NCBI GenBank assembly: GCA_949130485.1
Contig: OX422203.1
Coordinates: 6,624,429-6,688,428, forward strand
Reading direction: 5' to 3'
From: Agelas oroides
Taxonomy: Eukaryota; Porifera; Demospongiae; Agelasida; Agelasidae
Length of the DNA stretch: 64,000 nt
Below the pieces are notes generated by a model. The model did not search any database, was not told the origin of the DNA, and worked only from the letters and a program-made list of their open reading frames with translations. Numbering within the stretch: position 1 is the stretch's first letter; each line of letters opens with the position of its first letter. Both the position numbers and the translations under genes were made by a program. This document shows positions 36,701 through 50,493 of this stretch, piece by piece.

Positions 36701-39549
36701 TGCCAATATCACCGTCCTCGGCGGCGCAGTATAGAGCCTTCAATGGAAATTCGCGTACATTCGCGAGTCCTCCTAGCTCGGTACAAAGGTTTCACTAATG
36801 CAAGATGCATATTACCAAGAAGCTATGGGCATCAAGAGTTTAAAAATGTAAACCCTTTCTCGGTGCAAAAGGCGCACAAAGCTGTACGGGCCTACCAATA
36901 TCACCGTTCCCTGTGGCGCAGTATAGTGCCATCAATGGCAATTCGCGTACATTCGCGACTCCTCCTAGCTCGGTACAAAGGTTGCACTAATGCAAGATGC
37001 ATATTACCAAGAAGCTATGGGCATGAAGAGTTTAAAAATGTAAACCCTTTCTCGGTGAAAAAGGCGCACAAAGCTGTACGGGACTGCCAATATCACCGTC
37101 CTCTGCAGCGCAGTATAGAGCCTTCAATGGAAATTCGCGTACATTCGCGAGTCCTCCTAGCTCGGTACAAAGGTTGCACTAATGCAAGATGCATATTACC
37201 AAGAAGCTATGGGCATGAAGAGTTTAAAATTGTAAACCCTTTCTCGGTGCAAAAGGCGCACAAAGATGTACGGGACTCCAATATCACCGTCCTCGGCGGC
37301 GCAGTATAGAGCCTTCAATGGAAATTCGCGTACATTCGCGACTCCTCCTTGCTCGGTACAAAGGTTTCACTAATGCAAGATGCATATTACCAAGAAGCTA
37401 TGGGCATGAAGAGTTTAAAAATGTAAACCCTTTCTCGGTGCAAAAGGCGCACAAAGCTGTACGGGACTGCCAATATCACCGTCCTCTGCGGCGCAGTATA
37501 GAGCCTTCAATGGAAATTCGCGTACATTCGCGAGTCCTCCTAGCTCGGTACAAAGGTTTCACTAATGCAAGATGCATATTACCAAGAAGCTATGGGCATG
37601 AACAGTTTAAAAATGTAAACCCTTTCTCGGTGCAAAAGGCGCACAAAGCTGTAAGGGCCTGCCAATATCACCGTCCCCTGCGGCGCAGTATAGTGCCTTC
37701 AATGGAAATTCGCGTACATTCGCGACTCCTCCTAGCTGGGTACAAAGGTTGCACTAATGCAAGATGCATATTACCAAGAAGCTATGGGCATGAAGAGTTT
37801 AAAAATGTAAACCCTTTCTCGGTGCAAAAGGCGCACAAAGCTGTAAGGGCCTGCCAATATCACCGTCCCCTGCGGCGCAGTATAGTGCCTTCAATGGAAA
37901 TTCGCGTACATTCGCGACTCCTCCTAGCTGGGTACAAAGGTTGCACTAATGCAAGATGCATATTACCAAGAAGCTATGGGCATGAAGAGTTTAAAAATGT
38001 AAACCCTTTCTCGGTGCAAAAGGCGCACAAAGCTGGACGGGCCTACCAATATCACCGTCCACTGTGGCCCAGTATAGTTCCATCAATGGAAATTCGCGTA
38101 CATTCGCGACTCCTCCTAGTTCGGTACAAAGATTGCACTAATACAAGGAGCACATTATCTAGAAGCTATGGGCAAGAAGAGTTTCAAAATGTAAACCCTT
38201 TCTCGGTGCAAAAGGCGCACAAATCTGTACGGGCCTACCAATATCACCGTTCCCTGTGGCGCAGTATAGTGCCATCAATGGAAATTCGCGTACATTCGCG
38301 ACTCCTCCTAGCTCGGTACAAAGGTTGCACTAATGCAAGATGCATATTACCAAGAAGCTATGGGCATGAAGAGTTTAAAAATGTAAACCCTTTCTCGGTG
38401 CAAAAGGCGCACAAAGCTGGACGGGCCTACCAATATCACCGTCCACTGTGGCCCAGTATAGTTCCATCAATGGAAATTCGCGTACATTCGCGACTCCTCC
38501 TAGTTCGGTACAAAGGTTGCACTAATACAAGGAGCACATTATCTAGAAGCTATGGGCATGAAGAGTTTCAAAATGTAAACCCTTTCTCGGTGCAAAAGGC
38601 GCACAAATCTGTACGGGCCTACCAATATTACCGTTCCCTATTGCGAAGTATAGTGCCATCAATGGAAATTCGCGTACATTCGCGACTCCTCCTAGCTCGG
38701 TAGAAAGGTTGCACTAATGCAAGATGCATATTACCAAGAAGCTATGGGCATGAAGAGTTTAAAAATGTAAACCCTTTCTCGGTGAAAAAGGCGCACAAAG
38801 CTGTACGGGACTGCCAATATCACCGTCCTCTGCGGCGCAGTATAGAGCCTTCAATGGAAATTCGCGTACATTCGCGAGTCCTCCTAGCTCGGTACAAAGG
38901 TTTCACTAATGCAAGATGCATATTACCAAGAAGCTATGGGCATGAAGAGTTTAAAAATGTAAACCCTTTCTCGGTGCAAAAGGCGCACAAAGCTGTAAGG
39001 GCCTGCCAATATCACCGTCCCCTGCGGCGCAGCATAGTGCCATCAATGGAAATTCGCGTACATTCGCGACTCCTCCTAGCTGGGTACAAAGGTTGCACTA
39101 ATGCAAGATGCATATTACCAAGAAGCTATGGGCATGAAGAGTTTAAAAATGTAAACCCTTTCTCGGGGCAAAAGGCGCACAAAGCTGTACGGGCCTACCA
39201 ATATCACCGTCCCCTGAGGCGCAGTATAGTGCCATCAATGGAAATTCGCGTACATTCGCGACTCCTCCTAGCTCGATACAAAGGTTGCACTAATGCAAGG
39301 TGCATTTTATCTAGAAGCTATGGTCATGAAGAGTTTAAAAATATGAACCCTTTCTCGGGGCAAAAGGCGCACAAAGCTGTACGGGCCTGCCAATATCACC
39401 GTCACTTGTGGCGCAGTATAGTGCCTTCAATGGAAATTCGCGTACATTTGCGACTCCTCCTAGCTCGGTACAAAGGTTGCACTAATGCATGATGCATATT
39501 ACCAAGAAGCTATGGGCATGAAGAGTTTAAAAATGTAAACCCTTTCTCG
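33791..39549 (+). repeat. Block A satellite domain, copy 1
   Basis: Thirty monomers built from a small set of subtypes: GTGGCCCAGTATAGTTCC with ACAAGGAGCACATTATC, TCCCTGTGGCGC, GACTGCCAATATC with AGTATAGAGCC and GCGAGTCCTCC, and TAAGGGCCTGCC with CTAGCTGGGTAC. Their order repeats within the block. One base is missing at about 37278 (GGGACTCCAATATC instead of GGGACTGCCAATATC), splitting an otherwise continuous frame. From 35519 on, the block is repeated at 50494-54141. Confidence 0.82.
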
Positions 39550-42237
39550 GTGCAAAAGGCGCACAAAGCTGGACGGGCATACCAATATCACCGTCCACTG
39601 TGGCGCAGTACAGTTCCATCAATGGAAATTCGCGTACATTCGCGACTCCTCCTAGTGCGGTACAAAGGTTGCACTATTACAAGGTGCATTTTATCTAGAA
39701 GCTGTGGGCATGAACAGTTTAAAAATGTAAACACTTTCTCGGTGCAAAAGGCGCACAAAGCTGTACGGGCCTACCAATATCACCTTCCCCTGTGGCGCAG
39801 TATAGTGCCATCAATGGAAATTCGCGTACATTTGCGACTCCTCCTAACTCGGTACATAGGTTGCACTAATGCAAGGTGCATTTTATCTAGAAGCTATGGT
39901 CATGAAGAGCTTAAAAATATAAACCCTTTCTCGGTGAAAAAGGCGCACAAAGCTTTACGGGCCTGCCAATATCACCGTCACTTGTGGCGCAGTATAGTGC
40001 CTTCAATGAAAATTGGCGTACATTCGCGTCTCCTCCTAGCTCGGTACAAAGGTTGCACTAATGCAAGATGCATATTACCGAGAAGCTATGGGCATGAAGA
40101 GTTTAAAAATGTAAACCCTTTCTCGGTGCAAAAGGCGCACAAAGCTGTAAGGGCCTACCAATATCACCGTCCCCTGCGGCGCAGTATAGTGCCATCAATG
40201 GAAATTCGCGTACATTCGCGACTCCTTCTAGCTGGGTACAAAGGTTGCACTAATGCAAGATGCATATTACCAAGAAGCTATGGGCATGAAGAGTTTGAAA
40301 ATGTAAATCCTTTCTCGGTGCAAAAGGCGCACAAAGCTGTAAGGGCCTGCCAATATCACCGTCCCTTGCGGCGCAGTATAGTGCCATCAATGGAAATTCG
40401 CGTACATTCGCGACTCCTCCTAGCTGGGTACAAAGGTTGCACTAATGCAAGATGCATATTACCAAGAAGCTATGGGCATCAAGAGTTTAAAAATGTAAAC
40501 CCTTTCTCGGGGCAAAAGGCGCACAAAGCTGTACGGGCCTACCAATATCACCGTCCCCTGAGGCGCAGTATAGTGCCATCAATGGAAATTCGCGTACATT
40601 CGCGACTCCTCCTAGCTCGGTACAAAGGTTGCACTAATGCAAGGTGCATTTTATCTAGAAGCTATGGTCATGAAGAGTTTAAAAATATAAACCCTTTCTC
40701 GGTGCAAAAGGCGCACAAAGCTGTACGGGCCTGCCAATATCACCGTCACTTGTGGCGCAGTATAGTGCCTTCAATGGAAATTCACGTACATTCGAGACTC
40801 CTCCTAGCTCGGTACAAAGGTTGCACTAATGCAAGATGCATATTACCAAGAAGCTATGGGCATGAAGAGTTTAAAAATGTAAACACTTTCTCGGTGCAAA
40901 AGGCGCACAAAGCTGTAAGGGCCTGCCAATATCACCGTCCCTTGCGGCGCAGTATAGTGCCATCAATGGAAATTCGCGTACATTCGCGACTCCTCCTAGC
41001 TGGGTACAAAGGTTGCACTAATGCAAGATGCATATTACCAAGAAGCTATGGGCATGAAGAGTTTGAAAATGTAAATCCTTTCTCGGTTCAAAAGGCGCAC
41101 AAAGCTGTAAGGGCCTGCCAATATCACCGTCCCTTGCGGCGCAGTATAGTGCCATCAATGGAAATTCGCGTACATTCGCGACTCCTCCTAGCTGGGTACA
41201 AAGGTTGCACTAATGCAAGATGCATATTACCAAGAAGCTATGGGCATCAAGAGTTTAAAAATGTAAACCCTTTCTCGGGGCAAAAGGCGCACAAAGCTGT
41301 ACGGGCCTACCAATATCACCGTCCCCTGAGGCGCAGTATAGTGCCATCAATGGAAATTCGCGTACATTCGCGACTCCTCCTAGCTCGGTACAAAGGTTGC
41401 ACTAATGCAAGGTGCATTTTATCTAGAAGCTATGGTCATGAAGAGTTTAAAAATATGAACCCTTTCTCGGTGCAAAAGGCGCACAAAGCTGTACGGGACT
41501 GCCAATATCACCGTCCTCTGCGGCGCAGTATAGAGCCTTCAATGGAAATTCGCGTACATTCGCGAGTCCTCCTAGCTCGGTACAAAGGTTTCACTAATGC
41601 AAGATGCATATTACCAAGAAGCTATGGGCATGAAGAGTTTAAAAATGTAAACCCTTTCTCGGTGCAAAAGGCGCACAAAGCTGTAAGGGCCTGCCAATAT
41701 CACCGTCCCCTGCGGCGCAGCATAGTGCCATCAATGGAAATTCGCGTACATTCGCGACTCCTCCTAGCTGGGTACAAAGGTTGCACTAATGCAAGATGCA
41801 TATTACCAAGAAGCTATGGGCATGAAGAGTTTAAAAATGTAAACCCTTTCTCGGGGCAAAAGGCGCACAAAGCTGTACGGGCCTACCAATATCACCGTCC
41901 CCTGAGGCGCAGTATAGTGCCATCAATGGAAATTCGCGTACATTCGCGACTCCTCCTAGCTCGATACAAAGGTTGCACTAATGCAAGGTGCATTTTATCT
42001 AGAAGCTATGGTCATGAAGAGTTTAAAAATATGAACCCTTTCTCGGTGCAAAAGGCGCACAAAGCTGTACGGGCCTGCCAATATCACCGTCACTTGTGGC
42101 GCAGTATAGTGCCTTCAATGGAAATTCGCGTACATTTGCGACTCCTCCTAGCTCGGTACAAAGGTTGCACTAATGCATGATGCATATTACCAAGAAGCTA
42201 TGGGCATGAAGAGTTTAAAAATGTAAACCCTTTCTCG
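39550..42237 (+). repeat. Block B higher-order repeat, copy 1 (14 monomers, 2688 bp)
   Basis: Begins with the GCTGGACGGGCATACC monomer followed by ACTATTACAAGGTGC, GAAGCTGTGGGC and GTACATAGGTTGC variants. The same series restarts at 42238, 2688 bp (14 x 192) later. It ends with a monomer having AATGCATGATGC, an opal codon in the open frame. The stretch 41041-42237 matches 43921-45117 almost base for base. Confidence 0.87.
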
Positions 42238-45117
42238 GTGCAAAAGGCGCACAAAGCTGGACGGGCATACCAATATCACCGTCCACTGTGGCGCAGTACA
42301 GTTCCATCAATGGAAATTCGCGTACATTCGCGACTCCTCCTAGTTCGGTACAAAGGTTGCACTATTACAAGGTGCATTTTATCTAGAAGCTGTGGGCATG
42401 AACAGTTTAAAAATGTAAACACTTTCTCGGTGCAAAAGGCGCACAAAGCTGTACGGGCCTACCAATATCACCTTCCCCTGTGGCGCAGTATAGTGCCATC
42501 AATGGAAATTCGCGTACATTTGCGACTCCTCCTAACTCGGTACATAGGTTGCACTAATGCAAGGTGCATTTTATCTAGAAGCTATGGTCATGAAGAGCTT
42601 AAAAATATAAACCCTTTCTCGGTGAAAAAGGCGCACAAAGCTTTACGGGCCTGCCAATATCACCGTCACTTGTGGCGCAGTATAGTGCCTTCAATGAAAA
42701 TTGGCGTACATTCGCGTCTCCTCCTAGCTCGGTACAAAGGTTGCACTAATGCAAGATGCATATTATCAAGAAGCTATGGGCATGAAGAGTTTAAAAATGT
42801 AAACCCTTTCTCGGTGCAAAAGGCGCACAAAGCTGTAAGGGCCTACCAATATCACCGTCCCCTGCGGCGCAGTATAGTGCCATCAATGGAAATTCGCGTA
42901 CATTCGCGACTCCTCCTAGCTGGGTACAAAGGTTGCACTAATGCAAGATGCATATTACCAAGAAGCTATGGGCATGAAGAGTTTGAAAATGTAAATCCTT
43001 TCTCGGTGCAAAAGGCGCACAAAGCTGTAAGGGCCTGCCAATATCACCGTCCCTTGCGGCGCAGTATAGTGCCATCAATGGAAATTCGCGTACATTCGCG
43101 ACTCCTCCTAGCTGGGTACAAAGGTTGCACTAATGCAAGATGCATATTACCAAGAAGCTATGGGCATCAAGAGTTTAAAAATGTAAACCCTTTCTCGGGG
43201 CAAAAGGCGCACAAAGCTGTACGGGCCTACCAATATCACCGTCCCCTGAGGCGCAGTATAGTGCCATCAATGGAAATTCGCGTACATTCGCGACTCCTCC
43301 TAGCTCGGTACAAAGGTTGCACTAATGCAAAGTGCATTTTATCTAGAAGCTATGGTCATGAAGAGTTTAAAAATATAAACCCTTTCTCGGTGCAAAAGGC
43401 GCACAAAGCTGTACGGGCCTGCCAATATCACCGTCACTTGTGGCGCAGTATAGTGCCTTCAATGGAAATTCACGTACATTCGCGACTCCTCCTAACTCGG
43501 TACAAAGGTTGCACTAATGCAAGATGCATATTACCAAGAAGCTATGGGCATGAAGAGTTTAAAAATGTAAACACTTTCTCGGTGCAAAAGGCGAACAAAG
43601 TTGTACGGGCCTGCCAATTTCACCTTCCCCTGTGGCGCAGTATAGTGCCGTCAATGGAAATTGGCGTATATTCGCGACTCCTCCTAGCTCGGTATAAAGG
43701 TTGCACTAATGCAAGATGCATATTACCAAGAAGCTATGGGCATGAAGAGTTTAAAAATGTAAACCCTTTCTCGGTGCAAAAGGCGCACAAAGCTGTAAGG
43801 GCCTACCAATATCACCGTCCCCTGCGGCGCAGTATAGTGCCATCAATGGAAATTCGCGTACATTCGCGACTCCTCCTAGCTGGGTACAAAGGTTGCACTA
43901 ATGCAAGATGCATATTACCAAGAAGCTATGGGCATGAAGAGTTTGAAAATGTAAATCCTTTCTCGGTGCAAAAGGCGCACAAAGCTGTAAGGGCCTGCCA
44001 ATATCACCGTCCCTTGCGGCGCAGTATAGTGCCATCAATGGAAATTCGCGTACATTCGCGACTCCTCCTAGCTGGGTACAAAGGTTGCACTAATGCAAGA
44101 TGCATATTACCAAGAAGCTATGGGCATCAAGAGTTTAAAAATGTAAACCCTTTCTCGGGGCAAAAGGCGCACAAAGCTGTACGGGCCTACCAATATCACC
44201 GTCCCCTGAGGCGCAGTATAGTGCCATCAATGGAAATTCGCGTACATTCGCGACTCCTCCTAGCTCGGTACAAAGGTTGCACTAATGCAAGGTGCATTTT
44301 ATCTAGAAGCTATGGTCATGAAGAGTTTAAAAATATGAACCCTTTCTCGGTGCAAAAGGCGCACAAAGCTGTACGGGACTGCCAATATCACCGTCCTCTG
44401 CGGCGCAGTATAGAGCCTTCAATGGAAATTCGCGTACATTCGCGAGTCCTCCTAGCTCGGTACAAAGGTTTCACTAATGCAAGATGCATATTACCAAGAA
44501 GCTATGGGCATGAAGAGTTTAAAAATGTAAACCCTTTCTCGGTGCAAAAGGCGCACAAAGCTGTAAGGGCCTGCCAATATCACCGTCCCCTGCGGCGCAG
44601 CATAGTGCCATCAATGGAAATTCGCGTACATTCGCGACTCCTCCTAGCTGGGTACAAAGGTTGCACTAATGCAAGATGCATATTACCAAGAAGCTATGGG
44701 CATGAAGAGTTTAAAAATGTAAACCCTTTCTCGGGGCAAAAGGCGCACAAAGCTGTACGGGCCTACCAATATCACCGTCCCCTGAGGCGCAGTATAGTGC
44801 CATCAATGGAAATTCGCGTACATTCGCGACTCCTCCTAGCTCGATACAAAGGTTGCACTAATGCAAGGTGCATTTTATCTAGAAGCTATGGTCATGAAGA
44901 GTTTAAAAATATGAACCCTTTCTCGGTGCAAAAGGCGCACAAAGCTGTACGGGCCTGCCAATATCACCGTCACTTGTGGCGCAGTATAGTGCCTTCAATG
45001 GAAATTCGCGTACATTTGCGACTCCTCCTAGCTCGGTACAAAGGTTGCACTAATGCATGATGCATATTACCAAGAAGCTATGGGCATGAAGAGTTTAAAA
45101 ATGTAAACCCTTTCTCG
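42238..45117 (+). repeat. Block B higher-order repeat, copy 2 (15 monomers, 2880 bp)
   Basis: Restarts with GCTGGACGGGCATACC and runs 15 monomers to the next restart at 45118. Line-by-line comparison of 42238-43790 with 45118-46670 shows about two differences (AAAGTGC versus AAGGTGC near 43330; CCTAACTCGG versus CCTAGCTCGG near 43493). Such identity between units whose own monomers differ from one another means very recent amplification or conversion at the 2.9-kb scale. Confidence 0.88.
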
Positions 45118-47100
45118 GTGCAAAAGGCGCACAAAGCTGGACGGGCATACCAATATCACCGTCCACTGTGGCGCAGTACAGTTCCATCAATGGAAATTCG
45201 CGTACATTCGCGACTCCTCCTAGTTCGGTACAAAGGTTGCACTATTACAAGGTGCATTTTATCTAGAAGCTGTGGGCATGAACAGTTTAAAAATGTAAAC
45301 ACTTTCTCGGTGCAAAAGGCGCACAAAGCTGTACGGGCCTACCAATATCACCTTCCCCTGTGGCGCAGTATAGTGCCATCAATGGAAATTCGCGTACATT
45401 TGCGACTCCTCCTAACTCGGTACATAGGTTGCACTAATGCAAGGTGCATTTTATCTAGAAGCTATGGTCATGAAGAGCTTAAAAATATAAACCCTTTCTC
45501 GGTGAAAAAGGCGCACAAAGCTTTACGGGCCTGCCAATATCACCGTCACTTGTGGCGCAGTATAGTGCCTTCAATGAAAATTGGCGTACATTCGCGTCTC
45601 CTCCTAGCTCGGTACAAAGGTTGCACTAATGCAAGATGCATATTATCAAGAAGCTATGGGCATGAAGAGTTTAAAAATGTAAACCCTTTCTCGGTGCAAA
45701 AGGCGCACAAAGCTGTAAGGGCCTACCAATATCACCGTCCCCTGCGGCGCAGTATAGTGCCATCAATGGAAATTCGCGTACATTCGCGACTCCTCCTAGC
45801 TGGGTACAAAGGTTGCACTAATGCAAGATGCATATTACCAAGAAGCTATGGGCATGAAGAGTTTGAAAATGTAAATCCTTTCTCGGTGCAAAAGGCGCAC
45901 AAAGCTGTAAGGGCCTGCCAATATCACCGTCCCTTGCGGCGCAGTATAGTGCCATCAATGGAAATTCGCGTACATTCGCGACTCCTCCTAGCTGGGTACA
46001 AAGGTTGCACTAATGCAAGATGCATATTACCAAGAAGCTATGGGCATCAAGAGTTTAAAAATGTAAACCCTTTCTCGGGGCAAAAGGCGCACAAAGCTGT
46101 ACGGGCCTACCAATATCACCGTCCCCTGAGGCGCAGTATAGTGCCATCAATGGAAATTCGCGTACATTCGCGACTCCTCCTAGCTCGGTACAAAGGTTGC
46201 ACTAATGCAAGGTGCATTTTATCTAGAAGCTATGGTCATGAAGAGTTTAAAAATATAAACCCTTTCTCGGTGCAAAAGGCGCACAAAGCTGTACGGGCCT
46301 GCCAATATCACCGTCACTTGTGGCGCAGTATAGTGCCTTCAATGGAAATTCACGTACATTCGCGACTCCTCCTAGCTCGGTACAAAGGTTGCACTAATGC
46401 AAGATGCATATTACCAAGAAGCTATGGGCATGAAGAGTTTAAAAATGTAAACACTTTCTCGGTGCAAAAGGCGAACAAAGTTGTACGGGCCTGCCAATTT
46501 CACCTTCCCCTGTGGCGCAGTATAGTGCCGTCAATGGAAATTGGCGTATATTCGCGACTCCTCCTAGCTCGGTATAAAGGTTGCACTAATGCAAGATGCA
46601 TATTACCAAGAAGCTATGGGCATGAAGAGTTTAAAAATGTAAACCCTTTCTCGGTGCAAAAGGCGCACAAAGCTGGACGGGCCTACCAATATCACCGTCC
46701 ACTGTGGCGCAGTATAGTTCCATCAATGGAAATTCGCGTACATTCGCGACTCCTCCTAGTTCGGTACAAAGGTTGCACTATTACAAGGTGCATTTTATCT
46801 AGAAGCTGTGGGCATGAACAGTTTAAAAATGTAAACACTTTCTCGGTGCAAAAGGCGCACAAAGCTGTACGGGCCTACCAATATCACCGTCCCCTGTGGC
46901 GCAGTATAGTGCCATAAATGGAAATTCGCGTACATTCGCGACTCCTCCTAGCTCGGTACAAAGGTTGCACTAACGCATGATGCATATTACCAAGAAGCTA
47001 TGGGCATGAAGAGATTAAAAATGTAAACCCTTTCTCGGTGCAAAAGGCGAACAAAGTTGTACGGGCCTGCCAATTTCACCTTCCCCTGTAGAGCAGTATA
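45118..47100 (+). repeat. Block B higher-order repeat, copy 3 (partial)
   Basis: Matches copy 2 until about 46673, where GCTGTAAGG of copy 2 is replaced by GCTGGACGG. After that point it leads into a shorter arrangement with GTGCCATAAATGG (ochre in the open frame, about 46917) and CCCTGTAGAGCAG. The same shortened arrangement follows copy 4 at about 55.7-56.1 kb, so this junction was itself copied. Confidence 0.84.
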
Positions 47101-47613
47101 GTGCCGTCAATGGAAATTGGCGTATATTCGCGACTCCTCCTAGCTCGGTACAAAGGTTGCACTAATGCAAGATGCATATTACCAAGAAGCTATGGGCATG
47201 AAGAGTTTAAAAAAGTAAACCCTTTCTCGGTGCAAAAGTCGCACAAAGCTGGACGGGCCTACCAATATCACCGTCCCCTGTGGAGCAGTATAGTTCCATC
47301 AATGGAAATTCGCGTACATTCCCGACTCCTCCTAGTTCGGTACATAGGATGCACTAATGCAAGGTGCATTTTATCTAGAAGCTATGGGCATGAAGAGTTT
47401 CAAAATGCAAACCCTTTCTCGGTGCAAAAGGCGCACAAAGCTGTACGGGCCTGCCAATATCACCGTCCCCTGTGGCGCAGTATAGCGTCTTCAATGGAAA
47501 TTGGCGTACATTCGCGTCTCTTCCTAGCTCGGTACAAAGGTTGCACTAATGCAAGATGCATATTACCAAGAAGCTATGGGCATGAAGAGTTTAAAAAAGT
47601 AAACCCTTTCTCG
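47101..47613 (+). repeat. Satellite monomers leading into the 1152-bp repeat
   Basis: Monomers with TTTAAAAAAGTAAACCC, AAAAGTCGCACAAAGC, TACATAGGATGCAC and GTATAGCGTCTTC. The pair starting at 47230 is repeated 384 bp later at 47614, a two-monomer tandem duplication at the left edge of the 1152-bp repeat. Confidence 0.75.
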
Positions 47614-49917
47614 GTGCAAAAGTCGCACAAAGCTGGACGGGCCTACCAATATCACCGTCCCCTGTGGAGTAGTATAGTTCCATCAATGGAAATTCGCGTA
47701 CATTCCCGACTCCTCCTAGTTCGGTACATAGGATGCACTAATGCAAGGTGCATTTTATCTAGAAGCTATGGGCATGAAGAGTTTCAAAATGCAAACCCTT
47801 TCTCGGTGCAAAAGGCGCACAAAGCTGTACGGGCCTGCCAATATCACCGTCCCCTGTGGCGCAGTATAGCGTCTTCAATGGAAATTGGCGTACATTCGCG
47901 TCTCTTCCTAGCTCGGTACAAAGGTTGCACTAATGCAAGATGCATATTACCAAGAAGCTATGGGCATGAAGAGTTTAAAAATGTAAACCCTTTCTCGGTG
48001 CAAAAGGCGCACAAAGCTATACGGGCCTACCAATATCACCGTCCCCTGTGGCGCAGTATAGTGCCATCAATGGAAATTCGCGTACATTCGCGACTCCTCC
48101 TAGTTCCGTACAAAGGTTGCACTAATGCAAGATGCATATTACCAATAAGCTATGGGCATGAAGAGTTTAAAAATGTAAACCCTTTCTCGGTGCAAAAGGC
48201 GCACAAAGCTGTACGGGACTGCCAATATCACCGTCCCCTGCGGCGCAGTATAGTGCCATCAATGGAAATTGGCGTACATTCGCGACTCCTCCTAGCTCGG
48301 TACAAAGGTTGCACTAATGCAAGGTGCATATTACCAAGAAACTATGGGCATGAAGAGTTTAAAAATGTAAACCCTTTCTCGGTGCAAAAGGCGCACAAAG
48401 ATGTACGGGCCTACCAATATCACCGTCCCCTGTGGCGCAGTATAGTGCCATCAATGGAAATTCGCGTACATTCGCGACTCCTCCTAGCTAGGTACAAAGG
48501 TTGCACTATTACAAGGTGCATTTTATCTAGAAGCTGTGGGCATGAACAGTTTAAATATGTAAACCCTTTCTCGGTGCAAAAGGCGCACAAAGCTGTACGG
48601 GCCTGCCAATATTACCGTCTCCTGTGGCGCAGTACAGTGACGTCAATGGAAATTGGCGTACATTCGCGACTCCTCCTAGCTCGGTACAAAGGTTGCACTA
48701 ATGCAAGATGCATATTACCAAGAAGCTATGGGCATGAAGAGTTTAAAAAAGTAAACCCTTTCTCGGTGCAAAAGTCGCACAAAGCTGGACGGGCCTACCA
48801 ATATCACCGTCCCCTGTGGAGCAGTATAGTTCCATCAATGGAAATTCGCGTACATTCCCGACTCCTCCTAGTTCGGTACATAGGATGCACTAATGCAAGG
48901 TGCATTTTATCTAGAAGCTATGGGCATGAAGAGTTTCAAAATGCAAACCCTTTCTCGGTGCAAAAGGCGCACAAAGCTGTACGGGCCTGCCAATATCACC
49001 GTCCCCTGTGGCGCAGTATAGCGTCTTCAATGGAAATTGGCGTACATTCGCGTCTCTTCCTAGCTCGGTACAAAGGTTGCACTAATGCAAGATGCATATT
49101 ACCAAGAAGCTATGGGCATGAAGAGTTTAAAAATGTAAACCCTTTCTCGGTGCAAAAGGCGCACAAAGCTGTACGGGCCTACCAATATCACCGTCCCCTG
49201 TGGCGCAGTATAGTGCCATCAATGGAAATTCGCGTACATTCGCGACTCCTCCTAGTTCCGTACAAAGGTTGCACTAATGCAAGATGCATATTACCAATAA
49301 GCTATGGGCATGAAGAGTTTAAAAATGTAAACCCTTTCTCGGTGCAAAAAGCGCACAAAGCTGTACGGGACTGCCAATATCACCGTCCCCTGCGGCGCAG
49401 TATAGTGCCATCAATGGAAATTGGCGTACATTCGCGACTCCTCCTAGCTCGGTACAAAGGTTGCACTAATGCAAGGTGCATATTATCAAGAAACTATGGG
49501 CATGAAGAGTTTAAAAATGTAAACCCTTTCTCGGTGCAAAAGGCGCACAAAGATGTACGGGCCTACCAATATCACCGTCCCCTGTGGCGCAGTATAGTGC
49601 CATCAATGGAAATTCGCGTACATTCGCGACTCCTCCTAGCTAGGTACAATGGTTGCACTAATACAAGGTTCATTTTATCTAGAAGCTATGGGCATGAACA
49701 GTTTAAAAATGTAAACCATTTGTCGGTGCAAAAGGCGTACAAAGCTGTATGGGCCTACGAATATCACCGTCCCCTGTGGCACAGTATAGTGCCATCAATG
49801 GAAATTCGCGTACATTCGCGACTCCTCCTAGCTCGGTACAAAGGTTGCATTAATACAAGGTGCATTTTATCTAGAAGCTATGGGCATGAACAGTTTAAAA
49901 ATGTAAACCCTTTCTAG
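47614..49917 (+). repeat. 6-monomer higher-order repeat, two copies (1152 bp each)
   Basis: The AAAAGTCGCACAAAGC monomer at 47614 recurs at 48766, 1152 bp (6 x 192) later. The five monomers after it keep the same order: GTATAGCGTCTTC, AGTTCCGTAC, ACCAATAAGC, AAGAAACTATGGGC, then a CTAGCTAGGTAC monomer. Copy 1 is about 47614-48765, copy 2 about 48766-49917. The sixth monomer differs between copies (ACTATTACAAGG versus ACTAATACAAGGTTC). Confidence 0.8.
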
Positions 49918-50493
49918 GTGCAAAAGGCGCACAAAGCTGTACGGGCCTACCAATATCACCGTCCCCTGTGGCGCAGTATAGTGCCATCAATGGAAATTCG
50001 CGTACATTCGCGACTCCTCCTAGCTCGGTTCAAAGGTTGCACTAATGCAAGATGCATATTACCAAGAAGCTATGGGCATGAAGAGTTTAAAAATGTAAAC
50101 CCTTTCTCGGCGCAAAAGGAGCACAAAGCTGTACGGGTCTGCCAATATCACCTTCCCCTGTGGCGCAGTATAGTGCCATCAATGGAAATTCGCGTACATT
50201 CGCGACTCCTCCTAGCTCGGTACAAAGGTTGCACTAATGCAAGATGCATTTTATCTGGAAGCTATGGGCATGAAGAGTTTTAAAATGTAAACCCTTTCTC
50301 GGTGCAAAAGGCGCACAAAGATGTACCGTCATACCAATATCACCGTCCCCTGTGGCGCAGTACAGTGCCATCAATGGAAATTCGCGTACATTCGCGACTC
50401 CTCCTAGTTCGGTACAAAGGTTTCACTAATGCAAGGTGCATTTAATCGAGAAGCTATGGGCATGAAGAGTTAAAAAATGTAAACTCTTTCTCG
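49918..50493 (+). repeat. Three linker monomers between the 1152-bp repeat and block A copy 2
   Basis: Three monomers with private changes, including TTTCTAGGTGC just before 49918 (amber), GAGTTTTAAAATG near 50275 (ochre), and TTTAATCGAGAAGC near 50450. They do not fit the higher-order repeat on either side and mark the junction where block A reappears. Confidence 0.7.
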
